Source: Cryptomeria japonica (taxonomy: Eukaryota > Streptophyta > Pinopsida > Cupressales > Cupressaceae). From it: a DNA stretch of 64,000 bases. The DNA is taken from positions 223,563,415 through 223,627,414 of the forward strand of contig NC_081410.1 in assembly GCF_030272615.1 (NCBI RefSeq), in the 5' to 3' direction. The position numbers and the translations under genes are program-made. Below, in pieces: positions 1 through 9,849 of the stretch (its first letter is position 1; every line of letters begins with the position of its first letter). The notes beneath the pieces are model-generated. The model did not search any database. It was not told where the DNA came from and saw only the letters and a list, made by a program, of their open reading frames with translations.

Positions 1-1049
1 CATGGAAAACCCTTAAAGGGAAAAACCACAGTGGGAAGCCTACCCATAATCAGATGATACTTCAACAGAAAGTATGTGTTACAATGAGGGGCCTGCACTT
101 GCAAGAAGGCACACTACCTAGAGCACACTGCTCATTACAAAAGAGTCTCACTAACTACATAGAAGATATAACCTTCTCAATAAAAATGGACAACAATCCA
201 ATAGAGTGAACTGCTAGAAATAGCATCTACCATGCCTGATTATAGTCCCGGTTAAGATCAATGCTGGAGGACTAAATCCTCTTCTAAATCCAATTCAATC
301 ACCAATGATTGATCAACTCCTCTCCCTGAATGATATTATAATATTTGCACATTACATTCCTTGACCATGACCTTTCCAATAACCAATATACTTTTCAAAG
401 AGTTTCTACCTCTTATTTATACAAACCCTAAGGCCTAAACCAATTAGGTCAGCCACCTAAAGATATTACAATAATATCATTACATAATTCCATTTACAAT
501 GATATCCCATGTCAGCTTAAGACCAAAACAATAACAACAAATCCATAAATCATCTTGAATCATCCAGGTAACGTGTAGAGTACATGCTAGCATGATACCG
601 GTCCATAACCTAGATAGGTACCAGACCTATTCTGGGTCCACCATGCCAAAGCAATGTCTTCAAGCATTTGAAGCATGATCAAAGAACATCTTCAGCATCC
701 TAAAATCCTTGAAGAACCTGCACCAACACCAATTGTGCATCCTATCATGATTCCTTAATGAAAGCTCTATCGATAAAGCCTTAAACCAGTGTCGGTAAGG
801 GTTTACCAGAGTTTATGATAACATCCAATTACCAATCCAATACCAACTAACCAAAACATGCTCATGGAGCATATAACTCATTAATATACTTTACTAATCC
901 AAACATATCAGAAGTGTCAACAAATAATCTCTTCTGCCAGTAACACAAGATCTTCTACCGGTAACCAAAACTTGTCTATCGGTATCCATCCATATCAGGT
1001 AGTGTTGACATCAATGCAAAACATAATCAATTCATCCATAATGCCAACA
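1..1049 (-). mobile_element. Partial Copia-like LTR (L), minus strand
   Basis: On the minus strand this begins TGTTGGCATT at 1049 and runs off the left edge. It shares blocks with the LTRs of A and H: the 'gggaaaaaccacagtggga' box near 20-37 and the 'ggggcctgcac' to 'gagcacactgctcattac' block near 88-137. The part that should hold the C-rich hairpin and LTR end lies outside the window. No ORF here is credible. Confidence 0.6.
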
Positions 1050-1693
1050 TAGACATGTCTGGTGACCTATTAAGGGGTTCCACAAGAAGATTAGCAAAGT
1101 ACAGACATGAAGGGTAACTTGTAAAGTGTGAGATACTGACAGGGTTAGTGAACTGACATAAAAGAAGGACCGGTTGAGTGTTTGGTCATTGATCTTGTCT
1201 GAACTGATATAGAGGACCAAGCTAAGGTGGATGTTGACAAAGGTGCCATGTGGAGTCAAGGTGGCAGACATGTGCAATGGTAGATGGTGTGTGTATTGAT
1301 GAGGTTGTTACATAGTTGGTAGACATTAATTGTAGACCTTGTAAATAATGGGATGTGTTGCAGATGCATTGCAGAGGTGTGTGGCTTGAGGAAGGTTGAA
1401 CAGAAGTAATCGATGAGATGTATCAATCAGCGCAAAGTGTCCAGGTGTAGAATGAGGTCAATGATGAAATCTATATAACAAATTATGGTGATTGATCTTG
1501 TGTCTCACCAACTGATTGTTTGTGTTTGCTAAGTCTAGAAAATGTGTATTGGAAGGCATGTTAATGATGGTGATGTGCATATAGTTGTCTTGGAGCTCAT
1601 ATCAAATGAGATCTGATTAGATTTGATGTGCCTGATTAGTGGAAGAAACCCTAAGGTGTCAAGTTTGAATGTTGCTTTTGGCGGGATAGTCTG

Positions 1694-1700
1694 TATATAA
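1694..1700 (+). promoter_or_regulatory. TATA-like box in LTR K
   Basis: TATATAA in the context ctgTATATAAatatgc, about 1.1 kb before the LTR end, a fitting place for the U3/R promoter. Motif match only. Confidence 0.35.
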
Positions 1701-2769
1701 ATATGCAGGCCAAAGACAGATTGGACGATGCCTCAGAGAGAGATGTTGTGAACTCATGCACAAGGCTGAATAGGGAAATAGATGAAGCATGATATCTATA
1801 GAGGATCATAGAGGTCGAGCAGCAGGGAGACAACCGGTAATAGGTTTTGGCGAAGGCTTAACCAATGAGGTTAAAGACATCGACGTGTTGCTGAAGGAAA
1901 GAGTATTGCTTCTAAAAAAGAGAGAAAATTAGTCAAGCGCTCATTAAGAGTTAGAGGAGAGACTGAGTGTGAGAGAGAATCAGGTTGAAGAGTTCAACTG
2001 GTAAGAGTGAGACAATTGGTAGTCGACCATTGAGTTTGACAGAGGAGGAAACTAGTGGTGACCAAATTGGTAGAGAAGAGCCATATCAGATTGAGGAGAA
2101 GGGAAGCTGAGGACCAACAAGAATCAGATGGTAGATATCTGGCTGAGTTATCAAGATTGGTGGTGGAGAGTAGAAAAAAAAATGAGTGGTGAGACAACTA
2201 GCAGAGAGAGAATCGAAAGAGAGAGAACTGGTAGAGAAGGAGAAGAGGCTGAATCAATAAGGTTGTAGTATGAGATAAGGGTGTAGAAGTTAGGGGGTGA
2301 GAGTGAGAGAGAACCGGCAATGAACTGGATAGAAGATCTAGTAGAGAGATTTGAAGGAGTTACAAAATCCATTTGTAACAAGGCTATAACTTGTAAATGA
2401 TTATGTTTAATATTCATTGAGTTGGAGCTTGGTGCAAGGGTTGTAGCTCCTTAGGTCGGTGCCCTAAATCAGGGGTTGGTGCTCCTTGGATTGGTGCCCT
2501 AAAATTAGGGGCTAGTGTTCTTGGGTGGGTACCCTAAACATTGTATTCAAAGATTCATTGTGAGCCTGGATTGGAGCACTAGTCTTTAGTAGTATTTCTC
2601 ACCGAGGTTTTTCCCATCTTGGATTTTCCTCGTATGTTATGGTGTTATTGTATTTCCCTTTATGTGTGAATGCATTTGTGATTGGTCTCCCCTCTAACTG
2701 GTAAGCCTACATTGATTTAGATCTGATAACCGATATACTCACATAGGATAGTTAAGGAAAATATTGAAA

Positions 2770-2796
2770 ACCACTGATTCACCCCCTCTCAGTGGT
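2770..2796 (+). other. C-loop hairpin at end of LTR K
   Basis: ACCACTGA (2770-2777) pairs perfectly with TCAGTGGT (2789-2796) around the loop TTCACCCCCTC. It ends 15 bases before the LTR terminus. The same fold with a different stem occurs in the other Copia-like LTRs of the window (see findings). Confidence 0.7.
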
Positions 2797-2827
2797 ACAT
2801 TGTGTCTAACAAAATATAGTTAAATAA

Positions 2828-3936
2828 ACTTCCATGGGATTCCTAGATTTCCTAATGTCATCAACAATAAGGTAAGGCTGTAAATCCCTAAGTTCTCTCC
2901 AAATAATGCTTTAACATGAGAAGATCATTTGAGAGCATTTGATAACTTTATTGATAATTATGAAATGGAGCATGAAGATGTGATAATGAAATTCTTTATG
3001 CAATCCCTAATATATGATTCTAGGGATTGGTAGAGAAGTTTACCTGATAGTTCAATCAATTCATGGATGGAATTCTAACATTTGTTTAAAGATTAGTTTG
3101 AGGATCACTTTGACCCTCATTTTTCCTTAAATGAATTTACAACAATTTAGAAGGGTGCCAATGAATCTATTTCCTCTTTTAATACGAGATTTCTCAAGGT
3201 TCTGAATAAAATTCTGCCTCTCCTAAGATGTGTAGTTCCCATATGTTAGAACTTATATATAAGTGCATATAACTCTAAAATTGAGTATGAATTAAAAAAT
3301 AGAAACATCCCTGACCTAAGGGAAGCCTTTAAAGTTGCACTTAATATAGAAAATAATAGGAAGGCATCAAGCATTGTGGGAAAAAGAGAAGGGGTTAAAA
3401 TATTGCATAGCCCAAAGCACTCTCAAACTAGGCAAAAAAATGATGGCAAGCTTGATAGAATGATGAAACAACTAGGGGACTTAGATTATAGGCTTGGAAA
3501 AAATGAAAAGGGAATCCCTCATGAAAGAAATACACACTATGGGCATCAAAGGCCAACACTACATAGAATGACTTACAACACCAATTGGAAGTATGGCAAG
3601 CCTTTACTAAATAACCCAAGGGAATCCAAAAATAGGGAAGCTCTTGATCCATTGAAGGGTTCAAATGTTCATGTTACTGAGGATAGTCCCTGGTGTTTGG
3701 CATGTCAATTTCCTCACTTCTCATATAGATGTGTTATATATCAATCATTCCATGATGTTAATATAATGGAGGAAGATTCAAGAGGTGATTATGATCACAA
3801 AGACCACTCCATAAACACGTTGTCTTCTGATTGTTATTATGACAAGGAAGAAGATGCAATTTCTGAACTTGGTGATAATGAAGTTGATGTGAATATACAA
3901 AGACATAAAAGATCACCAACAAGTTCTTTCAGATGA
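2828..3936 (+). pseudogene. Gag remnant of Tat-like Gypsy element J
   Basis: A single frame with several in-frame stops reads as a plant Gypsy gag (retrotransposon gag family). Recognisable pieces are EDHLRAFDNFIDNYEMEHED, FMQSL..DSRDW, RSLPDSSINSW and SISSFNTRFLKVL, the conserved capsid core around the W..SLP..SI.SW motif. The open C-terminal part (from about 3376) is basic then acidic; it contains CLACQ..H but no clear CCHC knuckle. The start is missing because K is inserted just upstream. Gag would form the virus-like particle; this copy is dead. Confidence 0.75.
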
Positions 3937-4407
3937 TGACTCACTTGATTATGAACAACCTCTTTCTTCTCTTTTAGAGAAGATGGATATACAACCTTGA
4001 GGAGGCCTAGTAATGAAGAAATCAAATCACTCACCATAACAACTATTCAATAGGTAAAGAGTAACTATAATCTAAGGAATAAAGTGATAGAAAGTGATTC
4101 AGGGAAGCCAGGAGGGTTGTTCTACAAAACAACATCACAACTAGCCCAAGGTAGCAGAGGAAATGAACCATAGAATCAGAAGAGAGTTTAGTTTATCATC
4201 CTAGATAATGGTAGAAATTAAAATAAGCCTCACACATAAAGTCCTACCTTAGTTCCTACTACATCAATAACCACCAAAGAAAAGGAAAAAGAGGAAAAGT
4301 TAGAGGTATACAAAACAATTTTTACTCCTATTGTGAGCAATGCACTTGGTTTTGATATGGTTCAAGCTTTGAATTAGGTTAAAATTTCAGTTTCATTCCT
4401 TGAACTT
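3937..4407 (+). pseudogene. Degenerate gag-protease linker of J
   Basis: The gag frame can still be followed through many stops (for example VKSNYNLRNK and KEKEKEEKLEVYK) into the protease. Charged, low complexity, no domain. It only links the flanking parts of the J polyprotein. Confidence 0.45.
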
Positions 4408-5150
4408 ATGAAGGTACAAGACCATAGGTATGTTTCTCTCTCCATGGTAGCCAACATCATTAGGGTCTCAAATAGGAATGATGGGGGGAGTGGGGGAAAT
4501 AATATACCTCTCTCTAAAGTTGATCAAACTGATGAAGCTCTGAATACCACTACAAATGCCCCTAAAGTGTATCTAGGAACAACACTGGATGGATCACCTT
4601 CTCAAGTGGACCCCTTTTATATTACACTTTTAATCAACAATAAAATAGTCAAGAATTGGATGTTGTATTCAGGGGCATCGATTAAAGTCATGCCATTGGG
4701 TATCATGAAGCAACTAGGGCTCTAGACACTTCTTACAAAAGGTGCTCTACCATGGACAATAGAGAAATTCTTGTTTTTGGGGTAATTAAGGATCTAGAAT
4801 TAAGATTTGTTGCATATCCTAAGGTTCCTTATAAAATGGACGCCATTGTGGTAGATATTCCTCCACAATATGGCATGTTACTCTCAAGACAATGGGGAGT
4901 TTTTGTGGGGGGTCATTTGCAATTGGACCTCTCTTTTGCTATAATTCCTATGAAGGGAATAAATGTTAAAATTTATAAGGAACCAAGATCCCAAATGGTT
5001 ATTGAGGGTGTACCCCTAGAGGAATTGATTTGTTTTTGTGATTTTGATATGGGAAACTTCAAGGTGGAACAGCCACAGGTCCTATTAAAAAATACTGATG
5101 TAATTAGTCTTGAGTTGCATTCTAATCAACATGGCTTGTGGAAAATGTAA
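4408..5150 (+). pseudogene. Protease region of J, active-site Asp lost
   Basis: Aspartic protease of a Gypsy polyprotein, which would cleave gag-pol. Seen: FYITLLINN, then MLYSGASIKVMPLG where the family has the DSGAS catalytic signature; the Asp is Tyr here (TAT at 4666-4668). Downstream is the typical second half, YGMLLSRQWG and LQLDLSFAIIP. Up to 4725 it shares the gag frame; from 4752 another frame is used, so there is a frameshift between. Both the active-site change and the frameshift abolish function. Confidence 0.75.
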
Positions 5151-5540
5151 TTTGATGGAGCATGCTCCAAAGATGGATCAGGTGCAAGATTTCTCTTCAT
5201 TTCTCCTAGCAACAAGAAATTTAAATACTCTTTCTTGGTAAGTTTTGAATGTACTAACAATATTTAAAAATATGAAGCTTTGCTTTTAGGCCTTAGCATA
5301 GCTAAGAAACATGGAATTAAAGTTATGTAAGTAATAGGAGATTTTGAATTGATTGTATCTTAGGTAAGGTCTAAGTATACAACAAAAAATGTAAGTTTGA
5401 AATAGTACAGGAATGTTATTTGGGATATTATAGAGTTTTTTTATGCTTTCTCAATTAATTGGGTGGAAAGGAGTAACAACATGATGGCAGATTTTCTTGC
5501 CAATGTGGCCTTAAAGAAATTTGATGAGATACTTGTAGGT
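5151..5540 (+). pseudogene. RNase H domain of J, upstream of RT
   Basis: Same frame as the end of the protease region. The four acidic positions of an RNase H fold can be seen in order: FDGACSKDGSG (D), KYEALLLGL (E), VIGDFELIV (D) and MMADFLANVA (D), with VRSKY..KNVSLK between. It lies between protease and RT, so it is an extra domain and not the RNase H that follows RT in all Gypsy elements. Tat-lineage plant elements are known to carry such an additional archaeal-type RNase H. Several in-frame stops interrupt it. Confidence 0.7.
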
Positions 5541-6441
5541 GTGTCTAAAGTTGAAATCAAAATCAGGCCAATAGTACCAGAAAATATTTTTAGTTGGCAA
5601 GTTTGTAAGGATGATGTAGATTCGTTGAATATCTTGCAATGTATAGATGGTTACAAGTCACAGATAATTGATTGTGATTATTTAATTCAATTTGTCAATG
5701 ATAAACAAACAATCTTTGGGAATGAAGTAGTCCAATTGAAAACAAACAAAATTCCTAGAGGATTGGTTGCTTTGGAAAGGGTGTTTGATGCAAATTATAG
5801 GAATCTCATGAATTCTTCCCCTTCAAAGAATGAGGATTTGGAGGAAGTTAACTTAGGAAATGACACATGTCCAAGAAAGGTTTATATTGGGAAAATAATG
5901 AGTGCCAATATAAGATCAAGGCTTATTATGGTAGTTAGGAAATATAGGCATGTCTTTCCTTGGTATTATGATGATTTGAAGGCATATAGAGAGGACTATT
6001 TTCAACATGAGATCCCTTTGAAATCATATGCTAAATCTCTTAGACAAAAATAGAGGCTCATAAACCCAACATTGGCCCCTAAAATGCAAGATGAACTTGT
6101 TAAACTGAGAGATGGGGGAATTATCAAGCCAATTAGACAATTCAACTTGGGTTTCCAATTCCATCCCTATAAGAAAAAGAATGGAGATATTAGATTGTAT
6201 GTGGATTTTAGGAATTTGAATATCTCTCCATTAAAAGACAACTACCCACTTCCCAATATGGAAGCCATGTTGTGAAAGGTTACCGATAGTGAGCTTTTGT
6301 CCATGATGGATGGATTCTCAAGTTATAACCATGTCAAAGTCAAGGAATCAGAGTAGTATAAGACTATATTCACCAAACCATGGGGTACTTATGTATATGT
6401 CAGGATGCCTTTTGCATTGACAAATGTAGGGGCCACCTTCC
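5541..6441 (+). pseudogene. N-terminal half of J reverse transcriptase
   Basis: Same frame as the RNase H. A connecting region (IPRGLVALERVF, VNLGNDTCPRKVYIGK) leads to RT blocks: FPWYYDDLKAY, INPTLAPKMQDELVKL, IRLYVDFRNLNISPLKDNYP, MDGFSSYNHV and RMPFALTNVGATF. Plant Tat and Athila RTs read ...CVDFRNLN...MPFGL.NAGATFQR here. The frame stops at 6441 where LTR I is inserted, before the catalytic YxDD. The C-terminal half of RT, RNase H and integrase are not in the window. In-frame stops include TAG at RQK*R. Confidence 0.8.
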
Positions 6442-6732
6442 TATTAGAACACAATGGACCACTGAGAGGGGGGTGAATCTGTGGTGATCAATAAAAACTT
6501 TTACTTTCTAAAGATTTGAGCTTTGATAACTTTAATCACAATACCATGAGTAGAAATATTAAACAAACGAGTACACATACAGAAGAGGCACATCACATGA
6601 CACAAGTGTATATGAGGAAAACCCATGATGGGGAAAAACCTTGGTGAGAAATTATGCTGGAGTCTACTACTCCAATCAAGCCTCATAGGTAAAACTAATT
6701 ACAATATTTAGGTTACCAACCCCTACCATTTT
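6442..6732 (-). mobile_element. 3' end of minus-strand LTR I, inserted in J RT
   Basis: Read on the minus strand this is the end of an LTR of the K family: a gttggtaacctaaatattg block, a 'caccaaggtttttcccc' box, the hairpin, then ...cattgtgttctaata. The terminal CA has become TA. It breaks the J RT after GATFL. The flanking CTTCC (6437-6441) is the candidate TSD; its partner must lie beyond the window. LTR H splits it at 6732. Confidence 0.65.
6458..6485 (-). other. C-loop hairpin of LTR I
   Basis: ACCACTGA (6458-6465) and TCTGTGGT (6478-6485) pair except for one position, enclosing the G-run that is the C-rich loop on the element strand. Same stem as K, with one mutation. Confidence 0.55.
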
Positions 6733-6756
6733 TGTTAGATACTTGATCAGTCACAA

Positions 6757-6790
6757 AGACACTGAGAGAGGGGGGGGTGAATCAATGTCT
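6757..6790 (-). other. C-loop hairpin of LTR H
   Basis: AGACACTGA (6757-6765) against TCAATGTCT (6782-6790). On the element (minus) strand the only non-Watson-Crick position becomes a U-G wobble, so the RNA stem is kept at 9 pairs. Confidence 0.6.
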
Positions 6791-7567
6791 AACTAGTAAA
6801 CAAAATATTTAAACTTGTTTGCAACTTTATAACCCAAATTAATATACCGATAAGAAAATAATAATGTAGTAAAGAGAAACAAAAGTATAACCATCAATGC
6901 ACACCATAACACAGATATTTTTGGTGAGGGAACCCAGTAGGGTAAAAACCTCAGTGGGATTTGTGACCCACAATATTTACTCACTAGCCAATATGAATAA
7001 ATATTATTTATACAATAGGGGCCTGCACATGTAGGAAGGCCAACAATCTAGAGCTCACTGCTCAATACAAAAATGGAGTCCCACTGACTACAATTGGATG
7101 GTTAAATCCAATGACAATGTACTGCTCAAAATAGCATATGCAATGCTAGATTCAGTACCGATTTAAGCTTTGTCAGATACCTCTGCCATAAACCTTGCTT
7201 TGCTCTACTCTGCTCTTATTTTCTCATAAAACAATTACATCATAATGCATATACAATTATTTTCTCTCATATACCGCTTGCATTCATTACCTAATTAGAT
7301 TTCCTTACTTACAAAATGACCTACAAGATATCATACATATATGAGTCTTTACAATACATCATGTTGGCTATACAAATAATATTACAATACAAAACAATAT
7401 AATTTTCATGTTGGCTAGGAGTGCTGGTAAGATCTATTGTTGATGTAGATTGGATGTTGGTAAGAATAGACTTGTAGTGCCTTCTGGTGCCGATAGATGA
7501 TGTCTGTTGCTGGTGTAACCTGTGAACCATGTTACCAGTTGGTTGCCATCAATGGCAACATCAACTA

Positions 7568-7572
7568 TTCTC
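7568..7572 (+). repeat. Left target-site duplication of A (TTCTC)
   Basis: TTCTC at 7568-7572 and again at 22070-22074 flank A exactly. Removing A and one copy restores an uninterrupted LTR H. Confidence 0.85.
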
Positions 7573-7883
7573 TATTGGCATTCTACACTCTTATGAGAAT
7601 AGTTGATGTTGTCATTGATGGCAACCAACTGGCAATCACCTGACAAATCACCGGCAGTTATTGGCACTAACAATAGACTTCTACATACACAGACAGACAC
7701 TTCACCGATGACGACAAAAATGCATACCGACACTCAAGTCGACATGGAATAAAATTTTGTTTATTGTTTTATAATGTAATTATCTCTTGTAAAAGCCGAC
7801 ATGGCATATTGTAAAAGACTCATATATGTATGAGATCTTATAGGTCATTTTGATGTATGAGAGAAAAAGGATAGATTATATTT

Positions 7884-7890
7884 TATATAA
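7884..7890 (+). promoter_or_regulatory. TATA-like box of A 5' LTR
   Basis: TATATAA in ttttatataaggtg. The 3' LTR has the weaker tgtataagg at the same place (near 13662). Transcription would start about 30 bases on. Motif and position only. Confidence 0.45.
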
Positions 7891-8308
7891 GGTGATAGAG
7901 TTGATAGCAAAGGTTTTTCTTATAGAGTGAGCTTAAACCAGTACTAAACCTGGCATAGTTGATGCTGATCTCAATCTGTACATTGTATTGGATTTTGATA
8001 ATCCATTTTGTAAGTCAGTGAGACTTCTATTTTGTAATTGAGCAGTGAGCTCTAGGCTGCTAGCCTTCCTGCATGTGCAAGCCCCTCATTGTAAGTAATA
8101 TTTATTCATTGGCCAGTGAGTGAATATTGTGGGATATAAATCCCACTGAGGTTTTTCCCATACCGGGTTTCCTCATTAAATATCTTGTGTTATGGTGTGT
8201 TCTCTATGTTGTCTCTATTATTCTTATTTGTTGCATTAATTCTTATTTACCGGTACACTATTTTGGGATACAAAGTTTTATTAAGTTTAAATATTCTACT
8301 AATCGGTT

Positions 8309-8338
8309 AGACACCAATTCACCCCCCTCTCAGTGTCT
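8309..8338 (+). other. C-loop hairpin of A 5' LTR
   Basis: AGACAC (8309-8314) pairs with GTGTCT (8333-8338); loop includes TTCACCCCCCTC. It ends 24 bases before the LTR terminus and 26 before the PBS, so in the RNA it lies in U5. Confidence 0.65.
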
Positions 8339-8364
8339 TTGGGACTGTCATTGATTCTAACAAT

Positions 8365-8376
8365 TGGTATCAGAGC
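8365..8376 (+). promoter_or_regulatory. Primer-binding site of A (iMet)
   Basis: TGGTATCAGAGC, two bases after the LTR end at 8362. This is the standard complement of the initiator tRNA-Met 3' end used by plant Copia elements. Confidence 0.9.
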
Positions 8377-8433
8377 CTGGTCCTCTATTTTCAAAAGCCT
8401 AACAGCTTGAGGAAGATTCTGACACTGGTACAG

Positions 8434-9546
8434 ATGGAGAACTTAAGAAAACAATTGGAAGGAGCTCTTATAGATTATGATGCAGATAAATTGAAGAATA
8501 TCAAACTTGAAGATGATCTAAGGACTGCATAGGAATTCATTAAAGGAATTCAAGAGAAGTTTTCTATAGCAAAAAATAAAAGAAAATAACTTCATGAGAA
8601 GATGCAGAAAGATGATGATGATAAAGAAACTCTTAGAGAACTTGCAAACAAGTTGAGACAAGAAAACAGTAATATGAAGAATGAAATGCAAGATATGACT
8701 ATGAGGCTATGTAAAGATATTGAAGATAGGAAGAAGAATGAAGAAGACTTGACTAGGAGACTCAATGATGCTAGAAATGAAAATCTAAGACTTAGTCATG
8801 AAAATGATATGTTGAAGATAGATCTGATTCACATGCAACATGATAAAACTGAGCTTATGTGACAAATGGGAATTCTAGAAAATGAGTTGGCTACTGCAAA
8901 TAAACACAAAGACAAATTCAAGAAAAGTTCAGAGGAGATTGATGACATACTAAAAATTCAGAAACCTAATGGAGATACTAATGGACTTGGATTTGAAGTT
9001 GGAGAAAGTTCTAGTACTGTAAACAATCTAGATCAGAACAAACTGGTAAGACAACCTAATGCTTATAAGTTTAATGGCAAATGTTTCAGTTGTAACAAAT
9101 ATGGTCATAGAGAAAATCAGTGTAGATTTAGAAACAATTAGAATATTAATGCACCCACCGGTCAATGTTCAAAATGCAACAAAGTTGGTCATAATTCAGA
9201 AAATTGCAAAATGAATGTGAAATGTTATGTTTGTGGAAGATATGGACATTTGTCTAATCAATGCATAACACAAACTAGCGTAGGATATGGAAAGGCTATT
9301 CAGAGGAACAATGTGACTTCTTATGCTTGTAACAAGATTGGACATATTGCTAAATTTTGTAGAAGCAAGACTTCACCGGAAAACAATAAAGGATCTAGTT
9401 TGAAAGGCAAAGAAAAGGTAGATGAGGTAAAGCAAGAATTTTCAAAACAATGGATTAAAAAGAGAGATTAGAAAGTTGATGAAACTATCTCTATACTGGT
9501 AGAACAAAGTAATCCTCCACCAACAGGAGATTCTTCATGCAACTGA
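8434..9546 (+). pseudogene. ORF1 of A: coiled-coil, zinc-knuckle gag-like protein
   Basis: One frame of 371 codons from ATG 8434 to TGA 9544-9546, with five internal stops (8530, 8587, 8860, 9139, 9469) and no frameshift. The first 190 residues are a charged coiled coil (KLRQENSNMKNEMQ, RKKNEEDLTRRLND). A GLGFEVGESSS linker follows, then four zinc knuckles: CFSCNKYGHRENQC, CSKCNKVGHNSENC, CYVCGRYGHLSNQC, and YACNKIGHIAKFC, which lacks its first Cys. Knuckles bind genomic RNA in retroelement gags. There is no recognisable capsid core, so 'gag-like' is as far as I go. ORF1 of B has exactly the same length. Confidence 0.8.
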
Positions 9547-9849
9547 GAAGTAACCCTTTGGGGGTATTGCAGCAAGTTGAAAATCATGCAGATTACCCTC
9601 AGTTGATGGTGAGAAGATAGATTTCTTCCTTACTAGCAAATGCGTTAAGTTTTCACTTAACTGATGAGCATTTAATGTAGTTCATGGAAGAAATGTCATT
9701 ATACACCAACTAATTTCCCTCATTTTTGACTCACCAAACATTCAAATTATCAGAGAGCATGAAAACTGAGCAAAGACATTCAAGGTGAAGCTACGAAGTG
9801 ATTTCTTTAGGCATTCAGAATATTTTCAAGCAGTAAAAGGTATTTTTCA
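9547..9849 (+). other. Spacer between ORF1 and ORF2 of A
   Basis: About 300 non-coding bases. B has a homologous spacer (42904-43206) with the same landmarks: cccttgg/ccctcagttgatggtgagaag, then ..gttaag..tcacttaactg..., then gagcatgaaaa. Because both copies keep it, it may be a leader for ORF2 expression (internal promoter, splice acceptor or internal ribosome entry); none of these is demonstrated. Confidence 0.5.

Larger units (their letters stand above)
1050..2811 (+). mobile_element. 3' part of a Copia-like LTR (K), plus strand
   Basis: The right end reads ...gtgtctaaca (2811), preceded by the family hairpin and a 'caccgaggtttttccca' box. It abuts gag code of J directly, with no PBS after it, which fits an LTR inserted in J. 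The left end is not visible; L may be inserted in it. A purine-rich stretch (about 1700-2340) has many GAGAGA runs. The same arrangement is seen in opposite orientation in I (ggtgccc and gtaccctaaa/gtaacctaaa blocks), so K and I are one family. No coding potential found. Confidence 0.6.
6733..7572 (-). mobile_element. LTR H (minus strand), first part; split by A
   Basis: A minus-strand LTR of the A family: plus-strand start TGTTAGATAC at 6733, hairpin, 'cagtgggatttgtgacccacaatattta' style box, purine/TATA region. At 7567 it is cut by element A and resumes at 22075-22096, ending ...ataatgccaaca. No internal region follows either end, so it looks like a solo LTR. Flanks are ATTTT (6728-6732) and TTTTT (22097-22101), a TSD with one mismatch. 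The ORFs inside are not genes. Confidence 0.7.
7573..8362 (+). repeat. 5' LTR of A
   Basis: 790 bases, starting TATTGG (mutated TG) and ending ...gattctaaca. It matches 13363-13946 plus 21877-22069. It carries gttgatgttgtcattgatgg near the start, a TATA box, a 'ccactgaggtttttcccat' box and the C-loop hairpin. Confidence 0.85.
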
